Below are positions 9,406 through 19,369 of a stretch of DNA of 64,000 nucleotides, piece after piece. The notes under the pieces were generated by a model that had not been told where the DNA came from, did no database searches, and saw only the letters and a list, made by a program, of their open reading frames with translations. The stretch's first letter is position 1. The number at the start of each line of letters is the position of its first letter. The translations under genes were made by a program, and so were the position numbers. Location: positions 62,001 to 126,000 of the forward strand of contig CALSRX010000003.1 of NCBI GenBank assembly GCA_943788865.1, given 5' to 3'. This stretch comes from an uncultured Polaribacter sp. (GTDB lineage Bacteria; Bacteroidota; Bacteroidia; Flavobacteriales; Flavobacteriaceae).

Positions 9406-10152
9406 TTATCCTTTTAAACTTGCGCTTAAATATTCTCTATTCATACGAGCAATGTTTTCTAAAGAAATTCCTTTCGGGCATTCAATTTCACATGCTCCAG
9501 TATTTGTACAGTTTCCGAAACCTTCGGCATCCATTTGAGCAACCATGTTTAAAACACGATCTGCGGCTTCAACCTGACCTTGAGGTAGTAATGCGTATTG
9601 AGAAACTTTAGCTCCAACAAACAACATGGCAGAAGAGTTTTTACATGTTGCTACACAAGCACCACACCCAATACAAGCTGCTGCATCCATCGCTTCATCT
9701 GCAGCGTGTTTGGAAATTGGAATTGCATTAGCGTCTTGTGTATTACCTGAAGTGTTTACAGAAATAAATCCACCAGCTTGTTGTATGCGTTCAAAAGAAC
9801 TTCTATCAACAACTAAGTCTTTTATCACCGGAAATGCTTTAGCTCTAAAAGGCTCAATAGTAATAGTGTCACCGTCTTTAAACATACGCATGTGTAATTG
9901 ACAAGTTGTAACTCCTCTATCGGGTCCATGAGCTTCTCCGTTAATGTACATAGAGCACATACCACAAATTCCCTCTCTACAATCATGATCAAAAGCTACA
10001 GGCTCTTCACCAGTATTTACCAATTGCTCATTTAGAACGTCCATCATTTCTAAAAAAGACATGTGTTCTGAAATATCAGTCACTTTGTAATCAACCATTA
10101 GACCCTTAGTTTTTGAGTCTTTTTGTCTCCAAATTTTAAGTGTTAAATTCAT
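9406..10152 (-). CDS. sdhB: Succinate dehydrogenase / fumarate reductase iron-sulfur subunit
   Basis: Carries electrons from the flavin of SdhA to the membrane subunit. At 248 aa it has all three cluster motifs: the [2Fe-2S] ligands C58, C63, C66 and C84 ([12 protein letters not shown]), then [11 protein letters not shown] (C160-C170) and [14 protein letters not shown] (C215, C221, C225) for the [4Fe-4S] and [3Fe-4S] clusters. Order C-A-B in one transcript, 10 bases after sdhA. This is the B. subtilis/Wolinella-type complex II expected in Bacteroidota. Confidence 0.97.
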   Translation of the reverse strand: MNLTLKIWRQKDSKTKGLMVDYKVTDISEHMSFLEMMDVLNEQLVNTGEEPVAFDHDCREGICGMCSMYINGEAHGPDRGVTTCQLHMRMFKDGDTITIEPFRAKAFPVIKDLVVDRSSFERIQQAGGFISVNTSGNTQDANAIPISKHAADEAMDAAACIGCGACVATCKNSSAMLFVGAKVSQYALLPQGQVEAADRVLNMVAQMDAEGFGNCTNTGACEIECPKGISLENIARMNREYLSASLKG

Positions 10153-10162
10153 AATGTCTTAA

Positions 10163-12175
10163 TTATTTGTATGAACGTTGTTTTAGTTCAATATCATTAA
10201 ATTTTAATTCTTCTTTGTGTAAAACTGCATTAGCAGGTTCCCCTTTGTATTCCCAAGCAGCAACGTATGCATAATTTTTGTCATCACGTTTTGCTTCTCC
10301 TTTTTGAGGGCCAGACTCTTCTGCAGATTCTTCTCTAAAGTGACCTCCACAAGACTCATTTCTGTTTAAAGCATCTTTAGCAAACAATTCTCCTAATTCT
10401 AAAAAATCAGCAACTCTTCCAGCTTTTGCTAATTCCTCATTAAACTCTTTATCTCCTCCAGGTACAGAAACCTCTTTCCAGAATTCAGCTCTTAATTCAG
10501 CAATCTCTTTAATCGCTTCTTCTAAGTTTTTAGCATTTCTAGACATACCACATTTATTCCACATGATATTTCCTAGTTTTTTATGGAAATAATCTACAGA
10601 TTTCGTTCCTTTATTATTGATAAAGAAATTAATACGATCTGAGACTTCTTTTTCAGCGGTTTCAAATTCTGGCAAATCAGTTGAAATTTTACCAGTTCTA
10701 ATATCGTCTGCTAAATAATCTCCAATGGTATAAGGTAGTACGAAATACCCATCAGCCAATCCTTGCATTAATGCAGAAGCTCCTAATCTATTTGCACCAT
10801 GGTCAGAGAAATTTGCCTCACCAATACAATAACAACCCGGAATGGTTGTCATTAAATTGTAATCAACCCAAACACCACCCATTGTGTAATGTACCGCAGG
10901 ATAAATCATCATCGGTGTTTTGTAAGGATTTTCATCTACAATTTTCTCATACATTTGGAATAAATTCCCGTATTTTTCCTCTACTATTTTTTGTCCTAAT
11001 TCGTAAATTTTAGCATCCGAAGGGTTTGAAATATTATGAATCTTCGCTTGCTCTATTCCATATCTCGTAATTGCTGATGCAAAATCTAAATACACAGCCT
11101 CACCAGTAGCATTAACGCCATATCCAGCATCACAACGTTCTTTAGCTGCCCTAGAAGCAACATCACGAGGTACTAAGTTACCAAAAGCAGGATAGCGTCT
11201 TTCTAAATAATAATCTCTTTCGTCTTCAGATAAATCTGTAGGTTTTTTTCTGCCTTCTCTAATGGCTTTTACATCCTCTAAATTCTTTGGAACCCATATC
11301 CTACCATCATTTCTTAATGACTCTGACATCAATGTTAATTTCGATTGATAATCTCCAGAACGCGGAATACAAGTTGGGTGAATTTGTGTATAACAAGGAT
11401 TTGCAAAATAAGCTCCTTTTTTATGAATTTTCCATGCGGCTGTTGCATTAGAACCCATCGCATTTGTTGATAAGAAATATACATTTCCATATCCTCCAGA
11501 AGCAATTACTACCGCATGCGCAGAATGACGCTCAATCTCTCCTGTTACTAAATTTCTTGCAATAATCCCTCTTGCTTTTCCATCAACAATTACCACATCT
11601 AACATTTCATGTCTGTTAAACATTTCAATCTTACCACGAGCAATTTGTCTGTTCATTGCAGAATAAGCTCCTAATAATAATTGCTGACCAGTTTGTCCTT
11701 TGGCATAAAAAGTTCTAGAAACTAAAACACCACCAAAAGAACGGTTGTCTAACAATCCACCATAATCACGTGCAAAAGGAACTCCTTGAGCAACACATTG
11801 ATCAATAATGTTTGCAGAAACTTCAGCCAAACGATATACGTTTGCTTCTCTAGATCGATAATCTCCTCCTTTTACAGTATCGTAAAACAATCTGTAGTTA
11901 GAGTCTCCATCTCCTTGATAATTTTTTGCAGCATTGATTCCTCCTTGTGCAGCAATTGAGTGTGCTCTACGAGGAGAATCTTGATATGCAAATGCTTTTA
12001 CATTGTATCCTAATTCTGCTAAAGTTGCAGAAGCAGAACCTCCAGCTAAACCTGTACCCACCACAATAACATCAATATGACGTTTGTTGGCAGGATTGAC
12101 TAAGTTAATTTTATCTTTATATGTTGTCCATTTATCCTTAATTGGACCTTCTGGTACTTTTGAATCTAAAGCCAT
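10163..12175 (-). CDS. sdhA: Succinate dehydrogenase / fumarate reductase flavoprotein subunit
   Basis: Oxidises succinate to fumarate in the citric acid cycle (or the reverse) with covalently bound FAD. The 670-aa protein opens with the dinucleotide fold [20 protein letters not shown] (about 37-56), followed by [17 protein letters not shown], where the histidine links FAD. Substrate-site blocks [13 protein letters not shown] and the [16 protein letters not shown] region are intact. Length matches class B (menaquinone-linked) flavoproteins, longer than the proteobacterial type. Middle gene of sdhCAB. Confidence 0.97.
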   Translation of the reverse strand: MALDSKVPEGPIKDKWTTYKDKINLVNPANKRHIDVIVVGTGLAGGSASATLAELGYNVKAFAYQDSPRRAHSIAAQGGINAAKNYQGDGDSNYRLFYDTVKGGDYRSREANVYRLAEVSANIIDQCVAQGVPFARDYGGLLDNRSFGGVLVSRTFYAKGQTGQQLLLGAYSAMNRQIARGKIEMFNRHEMLDVVIVDGKARGIIARNLVTGEIERHSAHAVVIASGGYGNVYFLSTNAMGSNATAAWKIHKKGAYFANPCYTQIHPTCIPRSGDYQSKLTLMSESLRNDGRIWVPKNLEDVKAIREGRKKPTDLSEDERDYYLERRYPAFGNLVPRDVASRAAKERCDAGYGVNATGEAVYLDFASAITRYGIEQAKIHNISNPSDAKIYELGQKIVEEKYGNLFQMYEKIVDENPYKTPMMIYPAVHYTMGGVWVDYNLMTTIPGCYCIGEANFSDHGANRLGASALMQGLADGYFVLPYTIGDYLADDIRTGKISTDLPEFETAEKEVSDRINFFINNKGTKSVDYFHKKLGNIMWNKCGMSRNAKNLEEAIKEIAELRAEFWKEVSVPGGDKEFNEELAKAGRVADFLELGELFAKDALNRNESCGGHFREESAEESGPQKGEAKRDDKNYAYVAAWEYKGEPANAVLHKEELKFNDIELKQRSYK

Positions 12176-12187
12176 AGTTTTTTAAGA

Positions 12188-12865
12188 TTAATGGTTAAAG
12201 TGATGAAATAATGCAATAACGATAAATCCTAACGGGATTAAGATTGCATATAATTTACCAAAAGTTTTCAACCCTTTAGTATATTTATTATTTGCTCCAA
12301 CTGATTGGAAAGCAGAATCAAATCCGTGTAATAAGTGTAAAGCTAAAAACACAAATGCCACAATATAGACGCCAACTCTTGCTGGGTTTACAAATTTTTC
12401 TTGCAACTCATGAAAATAGCGTAATTGTCCATTGTGCATTCCAGACCAATCACCTTGGATAAATTTGGTGTTGATTTCTGGAAACCAAAAATCAATAAAA
12501 TGCAATACAATAAAAGCTAAAATTGCTAAACCCGTCCAAATCATATTTCTACTCATCCAAGTAGAGTTTGCAGCACCATTATTTTTAGCATATTTAATTG
12601 CTCTGGCATTATTGTTTTTTATTTCTAAAACAAAACCCATTACAAAATGAAAAACAACCCCAAAAATTAAAACAGGTTGTAGCGCATATTGAATTAATGC
12701 ATTTGTTCCCATAAAGTGAGACAACTTATTAAAAGTTGCACCATTATTTGGGAATATTGAAGTTACGTTTATTACAAAATGTTGCAATAAGAAAAACATA
12801 AGAAAGAAAGCCGAAAGCGCCATGGCAAACTTTCTAGCGATCGAAGAATTTAAGATTCCGCTCAT
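12188..12865 (-). CDS. sdhC: Succinate dehydrogenase cytochrome b subunit
   Basis: Membrane anchor of complex II, 225 aa with five hydrophobic segments (about residues 12-32, 58-80, 105-125, 155-178 and 200-220). Histidines in the helices (for example QHFVINV, FHFVMGF, VLHFIDFW, HLLHGFDSAF) are suited to hold two haem b groups, as in the single-anchor type B enzymes that use menaquinone. First gene of sdhCAB, with a clear promoter upstream (12889-12919). No separate sdhD is present or expected. Confidence 0.93.
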   Translation of the reverse strand: MSGILNSSIARKFAMALSAFFLMFFLLQHFVINVTSIFPNNGATFNKLSHFMGTNALIQYALQPVLIFGVVFHFVMGFVLEIKNNNARAIKYAKNNGAANSTWMSRNMIWTGLAILAFIVLHFIDFWFPEINTKFIQGDWSGMHNGQLRYFHELQEKFVNPARVGVYIVAFVFLALHLLHGFDSAFQSVGANNKYTKGLKTFGKLYAILIPLGFIVIALFHHFNH

Positions 12866-12888
12866 TTTTTATTAGTTAAGAATTGGCA

Positions 12889-12919
12889 CAAATTTACGCT
12901 TATTGATATGTTTAAGCAA
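12889..12919 (-). promoter_or_regulatory. sdhCAB promoter (TTG-20-TAAATTTG)
   Basis: Minus-strand TAAATTTG (12896-12889) with TTG (12919-12917) 20 bases upstream. The predicted start gives a leader of about 17 bases before the sdhC ATG at 12865. Confidence 0.75.
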
Positions 12920-13113
12920 ACAACTTTTTTGTTTTCTGTGGTATTTAGAACTTGTTTAAATAATTGTTGTTAGAATTTACCAAACACTTCTCATTTTTCC
13001 ATTTTCCTTTAAGGGATTTTTTAGGGATAAGTTTGTTGTCACAAGTAAGATAATTTTTTGAATTCTTGCCAATTAGATTGTGAGAATAGGATACTTGAAG
13101 CTAAAAGAAAATA

Positions 13114-13154
13114 AAAAATCAGTACTCTTTTCATGAGATAAAAGTACTGATTTC
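13114..13154 (-). terminator. Intrinsic terminator of the BNR-protein gene
   Basis: Arms AAATCAGTACT and AGTACTGATTT, with the stem extending through CTTTT/AAAAG (one bulge). Read on the minus strand it is followed by TTTTTTATTTTC, a good T-tract. Confidence 0.8.
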
Positions 13155-13183
13155 TATAAGTTGTTACCATGAAAGATAACAGT

Positions 13184-16012
13184 TTATTTTACTTCTAGTG
13201 TTTGTTCTTCTGTTCCTACTTTTATAGTATATTTTCCTTTAGGTAAATAATAAACACCATTCTGTGCCGCATTTAATTTTCCTTTGTTGTTTGCTTTTTC
13301 ATAATCTCTTTTTCCGCTTTTAGAAAAAGAAACATCATAGTTGATGGTATTAAAACCTTTGTCTAAACTTACCACAAAATAATTTACCAAAACTTTTCCA
13401 GCATACACAGAAACTGTATTTTTTCTAGCTGAATTAGAGAATACTTTAATTGCTACATCTGGAGTAGCAGGTGAAGACCATTGACTCCAAGAACTTCCCC
13501 AGCGCGGTGAAGAACGAATAGGGTCGATAGTAAATATATGAGTAGTTTTTGAGCTGTAAGAATCAAAGTTTTGCAAATTTGCAATGTTTGCTTTGTAGAT
13601 ACTTCTACCATGTGTTCCAACAACTAAATCATTTTCTCTTTCTTGAATTACTAAGTCGTGCACAGCAACATTTGGAAAACCATGACTAAAAGGATGCCAC
13701 GAACCTCCATTGTTAAATGTAGCATACAATCCGTTATCTGTACCTACATACAATAACTTCTCGTTTTTTGAGTCTTCTTTAATTACATTAACGGCAGAAG
13801 TCGGAATATTCTTTCCAATATTTTCCCAAGTTTCTCCGTAATTATCAGACATAAATACATAAGATGTAAAATCATCAGATCTATAACCATTTAATGTAGC
13901 ATACACTCTTTCTTTTTTAAATTTCGAGGCAATTACTCTACTTACCCATAACTCTTTTGGTAAATTCCCAGTAATGTTTTTCCATGAAACCCCACCATCT
14001 TTTGTAATATGAATCAATCCATCATCAGATCCAGTATAAATCAACCCAAATTGAAATGGACTTTCAGAAATGGTTGCTAATGTTCCGTAAGGAACATTTC
14101 CTTTTTTACCACCCGTTGTTAAATCATTTGAAACAACTTCGAATGTTGCCCCTTGATCCATAGAACGCAATAATTTATTTGCGCCCATGTATAAAATATC
14201 TTGATTGTGTTTTGATAATAAAATAGGAGTTTGCCAATTATAACGATAAGGAGAATCTCCTAGTTCATGCTTAGGATGAATAGAAATACGTTTTCCGGTT
14301 TTTAAATTTAAACGGAAATAATAACCAAATTGTGAACCAGAATACACTGTTTCATTGTCTCTAGTATCTACCTCAACCTGCATTCCGTCTCCGCCGCCAA
14401 TTCTTTTGTAAGCATAGCTTCCGCTACCTTTCCAGCCAGTAGAAAAACGATAGTTATTCGGTCCATACCAAACACCATTGTCTTGCAATCCACCATATAC
14501 ATTGTATGGTTTTTTATTATCTACGGCAATGGCATAGAATTGCCCAACAGCGTGTGGGTTGTTTTTTGACCAGTTTTTACCATCGTCAAAAGTAATATTG
14601 ATTCCACCATCGTTTCCGTTTACAATATGTCCTAATTTATTAGGGTTTACCCAAAGAGCTTGATGATCTGAATGCACACCTGCGCCACCAATATTTTGAA
14701 AACTTTTTCCACCATCATCAGATTTTAATAAAGGAACACCACCGATATATACTTTATTTTGATCCATTTCACTAACCCCCATAATACCGAAGTAATACCC
14801 ATAAGAACTATACACACCATCTAAATACCCATTGTGTGTTTTTTTCCAAGTTTTTCCTCCATTGGTAGATTTATACAATTCTGCACCAATTACAGGTGAA
14901 TCAAATAGCATAGAATTAGCGTCTTCTAAATAAGAAGCTAAGTGACTTGGTTTCAGGTCTCCTTTATTTACTGCTGCTTTTACAGAGGTAGCTGTTTCTT
15001 TACTATCAAAACGATTGCTACGTAAATAGGTATTTAGTTCTTTGTTGTCTAATTTCATAAAATCTGCAACAGACATGGTTTTAAAATCATCTTTTTGAAT
15101 TCCGCTACCTGGCTTTTTAGGTGTTTCAGGTCTTCTAAATTGATTGTCTAAAAAAGCATATACAATATTATCATTAAACGCAGCTAAACCTATTCTACCA
15201 ACACCAGTACCAATTGGAAAGCCATTGCCTTTAGTGGTCATTTTTGTCCAAGAACTACCTGCATCGGTACTTTTGTATATGGCAGACCCATTCCCGTCAC
15301 CATCAAAGTCCCAAGCACTACGTATTCTTTCCCAAGATGCAGCATATAAAATATTAGAATTGGTAGGCGATACACTAATGTCAATCACACCTGTCATATC
15401 ATCAATAAAAAGAACATTTTTCCATGTTTTTCCTCCGTCAGAAGTTTTATAAATTCCACGTTGTTTGTTTTTTGAATACAAATGCCCAATGGCTCCAACG
15501 ATTACTTCGTCCGGATTGTTTTTATTGATAATCATTCTACCAATGTGTTGTGAGTCAGTTAAACCAACATTTTCCCATGTTTTTCCTTTATCGGTAGATT
15601 TTAAAATTCCGATTCCTGAATATGAAGAACGAGAAGAATTACTTTCACCAGTTCCAACCCAAATGGTTCCATTTTTCCAGTCAATGGCAATATCACCAAC
15701 GTTTTGTGTAGGCGAATTGTCCATTACAGGTGTAAAAGAAGTACCGTTGTTGTTTGTGTACCATAAACCTCCCGAGGCATACCCCACATAAAATTCGTTG
15801 GTATTGTTAGGGTTTACATCGATATCTACAACACGACCACTCATAATTGTGGGTCCAATGTTTGTGAATTCGATGTTTTTTACAAGAGAGTTTTTTGTTA
15901 AATTTTCTTTTTGATTTAAAGCTTCTTCAATTTGATTCGCTGTTGTTTGGGCAAAAATTAGTGTTGTTGACAACAATAAAATTGCAAAAAAGGCTGTGGT
16001 TAGTTTTTTCAT
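13184..16012 (-). CDS. Secreted BNR/sortilin-like beta-propeller protein (annotated as glycosyl hydrolase in relatives)
   Basis: A 942-aa exported protein: signal peptide MKKLTTAFFAILLLSTTLIFAQ, then many repeats of the form S/T-x-D-x-G-x-T/S-W (STDKGKTWENVG, TSDGGKTWKNV, STDAGSSWTKM, STNGGKTWKKT, FDDGKNWSKN, TKDGGVSWKNI, SDNYGETWENI), which are Asp-box/BNR turns of a VPS10/sortilin-type propeller. Relatives are usually called glycosyl hydrolases, but Asp boxes alone do not show catalysis and I see no sialidase arginine triad. The C terminus (about the last 120 aa) looks like a beta-sandwich; no clear type IX secretion tail is present. Substrate unknown. Confidence 0.82.
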   Translation of the reverse strand: MKKLTTAFFAILLLSTTLIFAQTTANQIEEALNQKENLTKNSLVKNIEFTNIGPTIMSGRVVDIDVNPNNTNEFYVGYASGGLWYTNNNGTSFTPVMDNSPTQNVGDIAIDWKNGTIWVGTGESNSSRSSYSGIGILKSTDKGKTWENVGLTDSQHIGRMIINKNNPDEVIVGAIGHLYSKNKQRGIYKTSDGGKTWKNVLFIDDMTGVIDISVSPTNSNILYAASWERIRSAWDFDGDGNGSAIYKSTDAGSSWTKMTTKGNGFPIGTGVGRIGLAAFNDNIVYAFLDNQFRRPETPKKPGSGIQKDDFKTMSVADFMKLDNKELNTYLRSNRFDSKETATSVKAAVNKGDLKPSHLASYLEDANSMLFDSPVIGAELYKSTNGGKTWKKTHNGYLDGVYSSYGYYFGIMGVSEMDQNKVYIGGVPLLKSDDGGKSFQNIGGAGVHSDHQALWVNPNKLGHIVNGNDGGINITFDDGKNWSKNNPHAVGQFYAIAVDNKKPYNVYGGLQDNGVWYGPNNYRFSTGWKGSGSYAYKRIGGGDGMQVEVDTRDNETVYSGSQFGYYFRLNLKTGKRISIHPKHELGDSPYRYNWQTPILLSKHNQDILYMGANKLLRSMDQGATFEVVSNDLTTGGKKGNVPYGTLATISESPFQFGLIYTGSDDGLIHITKDGGVSWKNITGNLPKELWVSRVIASKFKKERVYATLNGYRSDDFTSYVFMSDNYGETWENIGKNIPTSAVNVIKEDSKNEKLLYVGTDNGLYATFNNGGSWHPFSHGFPNVAVHDLVIQERENDLVVGTHGRSIYKANIANLQNFDSYSSKTTHIFTIDPIRSSPRWGSSWSQWSSPATPDVAIKVFSNSARKNTVSVYAGKVLVNYFVVSLDKGFNTINYDVSFSKSGKRDYEKANNKGKLNAAQNGVYYLPKGKYTIKVGTEEQTLEVK

Positions 16013-16124
16013 GAGTTCTTAAATTTGGTGTGTCAAGTTACTACATGTAAAAGAGATAACAAAAACTTTTTCTTTAAGTTTTTTAGATTTAACATCTGAA
16101 CCTAATTTCCAAAAGAATTCAACG

Positions 16125-16170
16125 TATCTTTGCAGAAATTCTTAAATGACAATCCCTCTACAGGTCATTT
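16125..16170 (+). promoter_or_regulatory. Promoter and leader hairpin of the DEAD-box helicase gene
   Basis: TATCTTTG (16125-16132) is a perfect -7 element, placing the start near 16139. The 5' leader then holds perfect 7-base arms AAATGAC (16144-16150) and GTCATTT (16164-16170) around a 13-base loop, ending 14 bases before the ATG. No -33 TTG at the right distance. Confidence 0.6.
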
Positions 16171-16184
16171 TATAAAACATAAGT

Positions 16185-17465
16185 ATGTCATTTCAATCAT
16201 TAGGACTAAACAACGCTTTATTAAAAGCTGTTGAAAAGCAAGGTTATAAAACTCCATCTCCAATTCAAATAAAAGCAATTCCTTTAATTTTAGAAGGAAA
16301 AGACGTGTTGGCTTCAGCCCAAACAGGTACTGGAAAAACAGCAGGATTTACCTTGCCAATGCTACAGATTTTAGACGAGACAAGACATCCAAAATTTAGA
16401 CCTATTAGAGCCTTAGTTTTAACTCCGACTAGAGAATTAGCGGCACAAGTTTATGATAATGTTAGAGATTATGGTGCCTATTTAAATATGAAATCTACGG
16501 TAGTTTTTGGTGGTGTAAAAGCCAAAGCTCAAATCGCAACATTGAGACAAGGAATAGATGTTTTGGTAGCAACGCCTGGTAGGTTGTTAGATTTAGAGAG
16601 TCAAAAAGCGCTGTCTTTAAAAAGAATTGAAATTTTAGTATTGGACGAAGCAGACAGAATGCTCGATATGGGGTTCTTAAGGGATATTAAAAAGATTATG
16701 AGTTTGATGCCAGCAAAGCGTCAAAATTTATTGTTTTCTGCTACTTTTTCTAAAGAAATAAAAGAATTAGCTGCTGGAATACTTCACAATCCTATTTTGG
16801 TAGAAGCAACACCTCAGAATTCTACGGCAGAAAAAGTTGAGCAAAAAGTATATCGTGTAGATAAAGGAAAAAAAACAGAATTAATTACAAAATTAATTTC
16901 TGATGGAAACTGGAAGCAAGTATTGGTTTTTACTAGAACAAAGCACGGCGCAAATAAGCTCACAAAAAAATTAGTTGCTAGTAAGATTTCAGCCGCTGCA
17001 ATTCATGGAAACAAAAGTCAGGGAGCTCGTACAAAAGCATTGGCAGAATTTAAAACCAATGACATTCGAGTTCTTGTAGCAACAGATATTGCGGCACGTG
17101 GTTTAGACATCCCTTTGTTGCCACATGTTATTAATTTTGAATTGCCAAATATTCCTGAAGATTATGTACATAGAATAGGTAGAACTGGTAGAGCGGGTGC
17201 AAAAGGAGAGGCATTGTCTTTAGTGTGTATTGAAGAAATGGAATATGTACGACAAATAGAAAATGTATTAGGGCATAAATTAAAGACAAATGTACTAGAA
17301 GGTTTTGAGCCTACAAATACTACAGAGCCAGGAAAGAAAAAAACGAATCCGCCTAAGAAGAAAAACCATACACCTAGAAATCATTCTAAAAAGCCAACGA
17401 ATAATAACAATAGAAAAAGAAACGACAATCGTTCTTCTAGAAGAGAAGGTAGTAAAAGAAGATAG
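16185..17465 (+). CDS. DEAD-box ATP-dependent RNA helicase (RhlE-like)
   Basis: Unwinds short RNA duplexes, typically in ribosome assembly or mRNA decay. All helicase motifs are in order in the 426-aa protein: Q motif (PSPIQ, 25-29), Walker A AQTGTGKT (45-52), PTRELA (81-86), TPGR (130-133), DEAD (154-157), SAT (185-187), ARGLDIP (304-310) and HRIGRTGR (329-336). From about 370 the tail is very basic and Asn-rich ([16 protein letters not shown]), likely an RNA-binding extension. It converges on the cold-shock gene and has a leader hairpin, consistent with cold-related control, although this is inference. Confidence 0.95.
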   Translation: MSFQSLGLNNALLKAVEKQGYKTPSPIQIKAIPLILEGKDVLASAQTGTGKTAGFTLPMLQILDETRHPKFRPIRALVLTPTRELAAQVYDNVRDYGAYLNMKSTVVFGGVKAKAQIATLRQGIDVLVATPGRLLDLESQKALSLKRIEILVLDEADRMLDMGFLRDIKKIMSLMPAKRQNLLFSATFSKEIKELAAGILHNPILVEATPQNSTAEKVEQKVYRVDKGKKTELITKLISDGNWKQVLVFTRTKHGANKLTKKLVASKISAAAIHGNKSQGARTKALAEFKTNDIRVLVATDIAARGLDIPLLPHVINFELPNIPEDYVHRIGRTGRAGAKGEALSLVCIEEMEYVRQIENVLGHKLKTNVLEGFEPTNTTEPGKKKTNPPKKKNHTPRNHSKKPTNNNNRKRNDNRSSRREGSKRR

Positions 17466-17479
17466 TTTTATAAAATCAA

Positions 17480-17510
17480 AAACGCCTATCAAATTAATTG
17501 ATAGGCGTTT
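17480..17510. terminator. Bidirectional terminator between helicase and cold-shock genes
   Basis: Perfect 13-base arms AAACGCCTATCAA and TTGATAGGCGTTT around ATTAA, in the gap between two converging genes. Confidence 0.85.
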
Positions 17511-17533
17511 CTTAATAAAAAAAAGTTTATATC

Positions 17534-17725
17534 TTAGATAACTTTAACGTTAACTGCGTTCATTCCTTTTCTACCTTCTTGTAAGTCAAATTCTACATCA
17601 TCACCTTCTCTAATCTCATCGATTAATCCAGAAATGTGTACAAAATGTTCTTTGTTTGTGTCTTCTTCAGTGATGAAACCAAATCCTTTAGATTCATTGA
17701 AGAATTTTACTGTACCTTTACTCAT
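17534..17725 (-). CDS. Cold-shock domain protein (CspA family)
   Basis: A 63-aa single cold-shock domain that binds single-stranded RNA/DNA and melts RNA structure. RNP1 (KGFGFI, residues 13-18) and RNP2 (HFVHIS, 27-32) are intact, as is the opening SKGTVKFFNESKGFGFI. Promoter at 17756-17763 gives a leader of about 25 bases, much shorter than the long cold-sensing leaders of E. coli cspA, so that type of thermosensor is not supported. Neighbouring helicase converges on it. Confidence 0.95.
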   Translation of the reverse strand: MSKGTVKFFNESKGFGFITEEDTNKEHFVHISGLIDEIREGDDVEFDLQEGRKGMNAVNVKVI

Positions 17726-17755
17726 TGTAATAAATAATTAAAATAATATTAGCTG

Positions 17756-17763
17756 CAAAGATA
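17756..17763 (-). promoter_or_regulatory. -7 element of the cold-shock gene
   Basis: Minus-strand TATCTTTG, a perfect TAnnTTTG, 31 bases before the ATG. No TTG at the usual -33 distance. Confidence 0.6.
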
Positions 17764-17901
17764 GTTTATAAAAACAATAAAATGATAATTTTTTTATTAT
17801 TTTTTAAAAAATTGTCTTTTTTTTATTCTTTATAACCATTTGGAAATCAATTATTCTTAAGGTTTTTATACTGGTATTTTTGTTCAAACCATAATATCTA
17901 T

Positions 17902-17919
17902 TTTAGGTATATACCTAAA
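17902..17919. promoter_or_regulatory. 18-bp perfect palindrome before aminopeptidase P (candidate operator)
   Basis: TTTAGGTATATACCTAAA reads the same on both strands. It ends 19 bases upstream of the -7 element TACATTTG (17939-17946), so it occupies the -33 region of that promoter. The TTAGG/CCTAA half-sites resemble those bound by DtxR/MntR-type metalloregulators; the regulator itself is not in the window. Confidence 0.5.
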
Positions 17920-17938
17920 TCTTCTTTCTATAAATTAC

Positions 17939-17946
17939 TACATTTG
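17939..17946 (+). promoter_or_regulatory. -7 element of aminopeptidase P
   Basis: TACATTTG fits TAnnTTTG, 22 bases before the ATG. No TTG at -33; that position is taken by the palindrome at 17902-17919. Confidence 0.6.
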
Positions 17947-17968
17947 TTTACTTAAACATCAATACATT

Positions 17969-19261
17969 ATGAAATATCACTTAATAGACCATCAACTTTT
18001 TATAAAAAACAGAGCAAAATTTACTGCTCAACTGAAGTCAAAATCAATAGCTGTATTTAATTCTAACGACATATTTACTACGGGAGCCGATAGTACATTG
18101 CCGTTTTATCAGCATAGAGATATTTTTTATTTAAGTGGTGTAGATCAAGAAGAAAGCATTTTGTTGCTTTTTCCTGATGCAATGGACAAAAAGCACAGAG
18201 AAATTTTATTTGTAAAAGAAACAAATGATCATATCGCTATTTGGGAAGGGGCAAAATTAAATAAAGCTCAAGCCACAAAAACTTCTGGTATAGAATCGGT
18301 CTATTGGTTGAGCGAATTTGATAAAGTATTTTTTGATCTAATGACAGAAGCCGAAACTATTTATTTTAACACGAATGAGCATTATCGTCAAGCGATAGAG
18401 CTAGAAAGTAGAGAAGACCGATTTATAAAAACTGTAAAAGATAAATTCCCTGCACACAATTGGGCAAAAAGCTTTCCTATTTTACAAAGTATTCGTGGCG
18501 TAAAAGAAGCACAAGAAATAGAGTTGTTACAAACTGCTTGTACTATTACAGAAAAAGGGTTTAGAAGAATTTTAGGGTTTGTAAAACCGGGGGTCATGGA
18601 ATATGAAATTGAGGCAGAATTTATGCACGAGTTTTTACGCAATCGTTCTAAGGGTTTTGCATATACACCAATTATTGGTTCAGGGTATAACGCTTGTGTT
18701 TTACATTATATAGAAAACAATCAGCAATGTAAAGATGGCGATATGTTGTTGTTAGATGTTGCAGCAGAATATGCCAATTACTCTTCAGATATGACCCGCA
18801 CAATTCCTGTTAATGGACGTTTTACAGACCGACAAAAAGCTGTTTATAATGCAGTTTATAGAGTTAAAGAAGAAGCAACAAAAATGCTTGTTCCAGGAAC
18901 TATTTGGGCAGAATATCATAAAGAAGTTGGTAAAATCATGACTTCTGAATTGTTGGATTTAGGATTGATTGACAAAGCTGATGTTCAAAACGAAGATCCA
19001 AACTGGCCAGCCTATAAAAAATACTTCATGCACGGAACTTCTCATCATATGGGATTAGACACTCATGATTATGGTGAATTAAAAAAACCGATGAAAGCAA
19101 ACATGGTTTTTACAGTTGAACCAGGAATTTACATACCCGAAGAAAATATGGGAATTCGTTTAGAAGACGATGTGGTAATTCAAGAAAAAGGAGACCCTTT
19201 TAATTTGATGCGAAATATTCCAATTTTAGCTGATGAAATAGAAGATTTAATGAATCAGTAA
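17969..19261 (+). CDS. pepP: Xaa-Pro aminopeptidase (aminopeptidase P)
   Basis: Releases the N-terminal residue from peptides with proline at position 2; cytoplasmic, two manganese ions. The 430-aa protein has the non-catalytic N domain (1-170) and a pita-bread C domain with the metal ligands in order: Asp in LLLDVAAEY, Asp in SSDMTRT, His in MHGTSHHMGLDTHD, Glu in TVEPGIY and Glu in IRLEDDVVI. Length fits the E. coli PepP group. A single-gene unit with its own promoter, a striking upstream palindrome and a terminator 20 bases after the stop. Confidence 0.95.
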   Translation: MKYHLIDHQLFIKNRAKFTAQLKSKSIAVFNSNDIFTTGADSTLPFYQHRDIFYLSGVDQEESILLLFPDAMDKKHREILFVKETNDHIAIWEGAKLNKAQATKTSGIESVYWLSEFDKVFFDLMTEAETIYFNTNEHYRQAIELESREDRFIKTVKDKFPAHNWAKSFPILQSIRGVKEAQEIELLQTACTITEKGFRRILGFVKPGVMEYEIEAEFMHEFLRNRSKGFAYTPIIGSGYNACVLHYIENNQQCKDGDMLLLDVAAEYANYSSDMTRTIPVNGRFTDRQKAVYNAVYRVKEEATKMLVPGTIWAEYHKEVGKIMTSELLDLGLIDKADVQNEDPNWPAYKKYFMHGTSHHMGLDTHDYGELKKPMKANMVFTVEPGIYIPEENMGIRLEDDVVIQEKGDPFNLMRNIPILADEIEDLMNQ

Positions 19262-19281
19262 AAAGAATACTATAAAATGTT

Positions 19282-19308
19282 AAAAGCGAGTGAAAACTCG
19301 CTTTTTTT
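19282..19308 (+). terminator. Intrinsic terminator of aminopeptidase P
   Basis: AAAAGCGAGT, loop GAAA, ACTCGC followed by T7. Confidence 0.9.
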
Positions 19309-19369
19309 AGGACTAAAAATATTTAAATTCAATTTAAAAGAATATTTTCGCTTTTCCCAATAAAACCAA

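Larger units (their letters stand above)
12866..13183. other. 318-base gap between sdhC and the BNR-protein gene
   Basis: It contains the sdh promoter on the right-facing edge of sdhC and a hairpin terminator for the gene on its other side (13114-13154). The middle (about 12920-13110) is A/T-rich; the only short frame, 21 codons from 12908, has no supporting signals. I see no RNA gene or repeat in it. Confidence 0.6.

Noticed and set aside
12884..12898. Second TTGGCAC on the plus strand near sdhC
   Set aside because: No TTGC/TTGT at the correct -12 distance and no plus-strand gene follows; on the minus strand the same bases carry the good TAAATTTG promoter of sdhCAB.
12908..12973. 21-codon frame in the sdhC-BNR gap
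   Set aside because: No promoter, no terminator and Cys/Phe-rich random composition.
15144..15791. Two plus-strand open frames of about 100 codons each
   Set aside because: Antisense to the BNR protein coding region, which has a signal peptide and clear Asp-box repeats; the composition is not protein-like.
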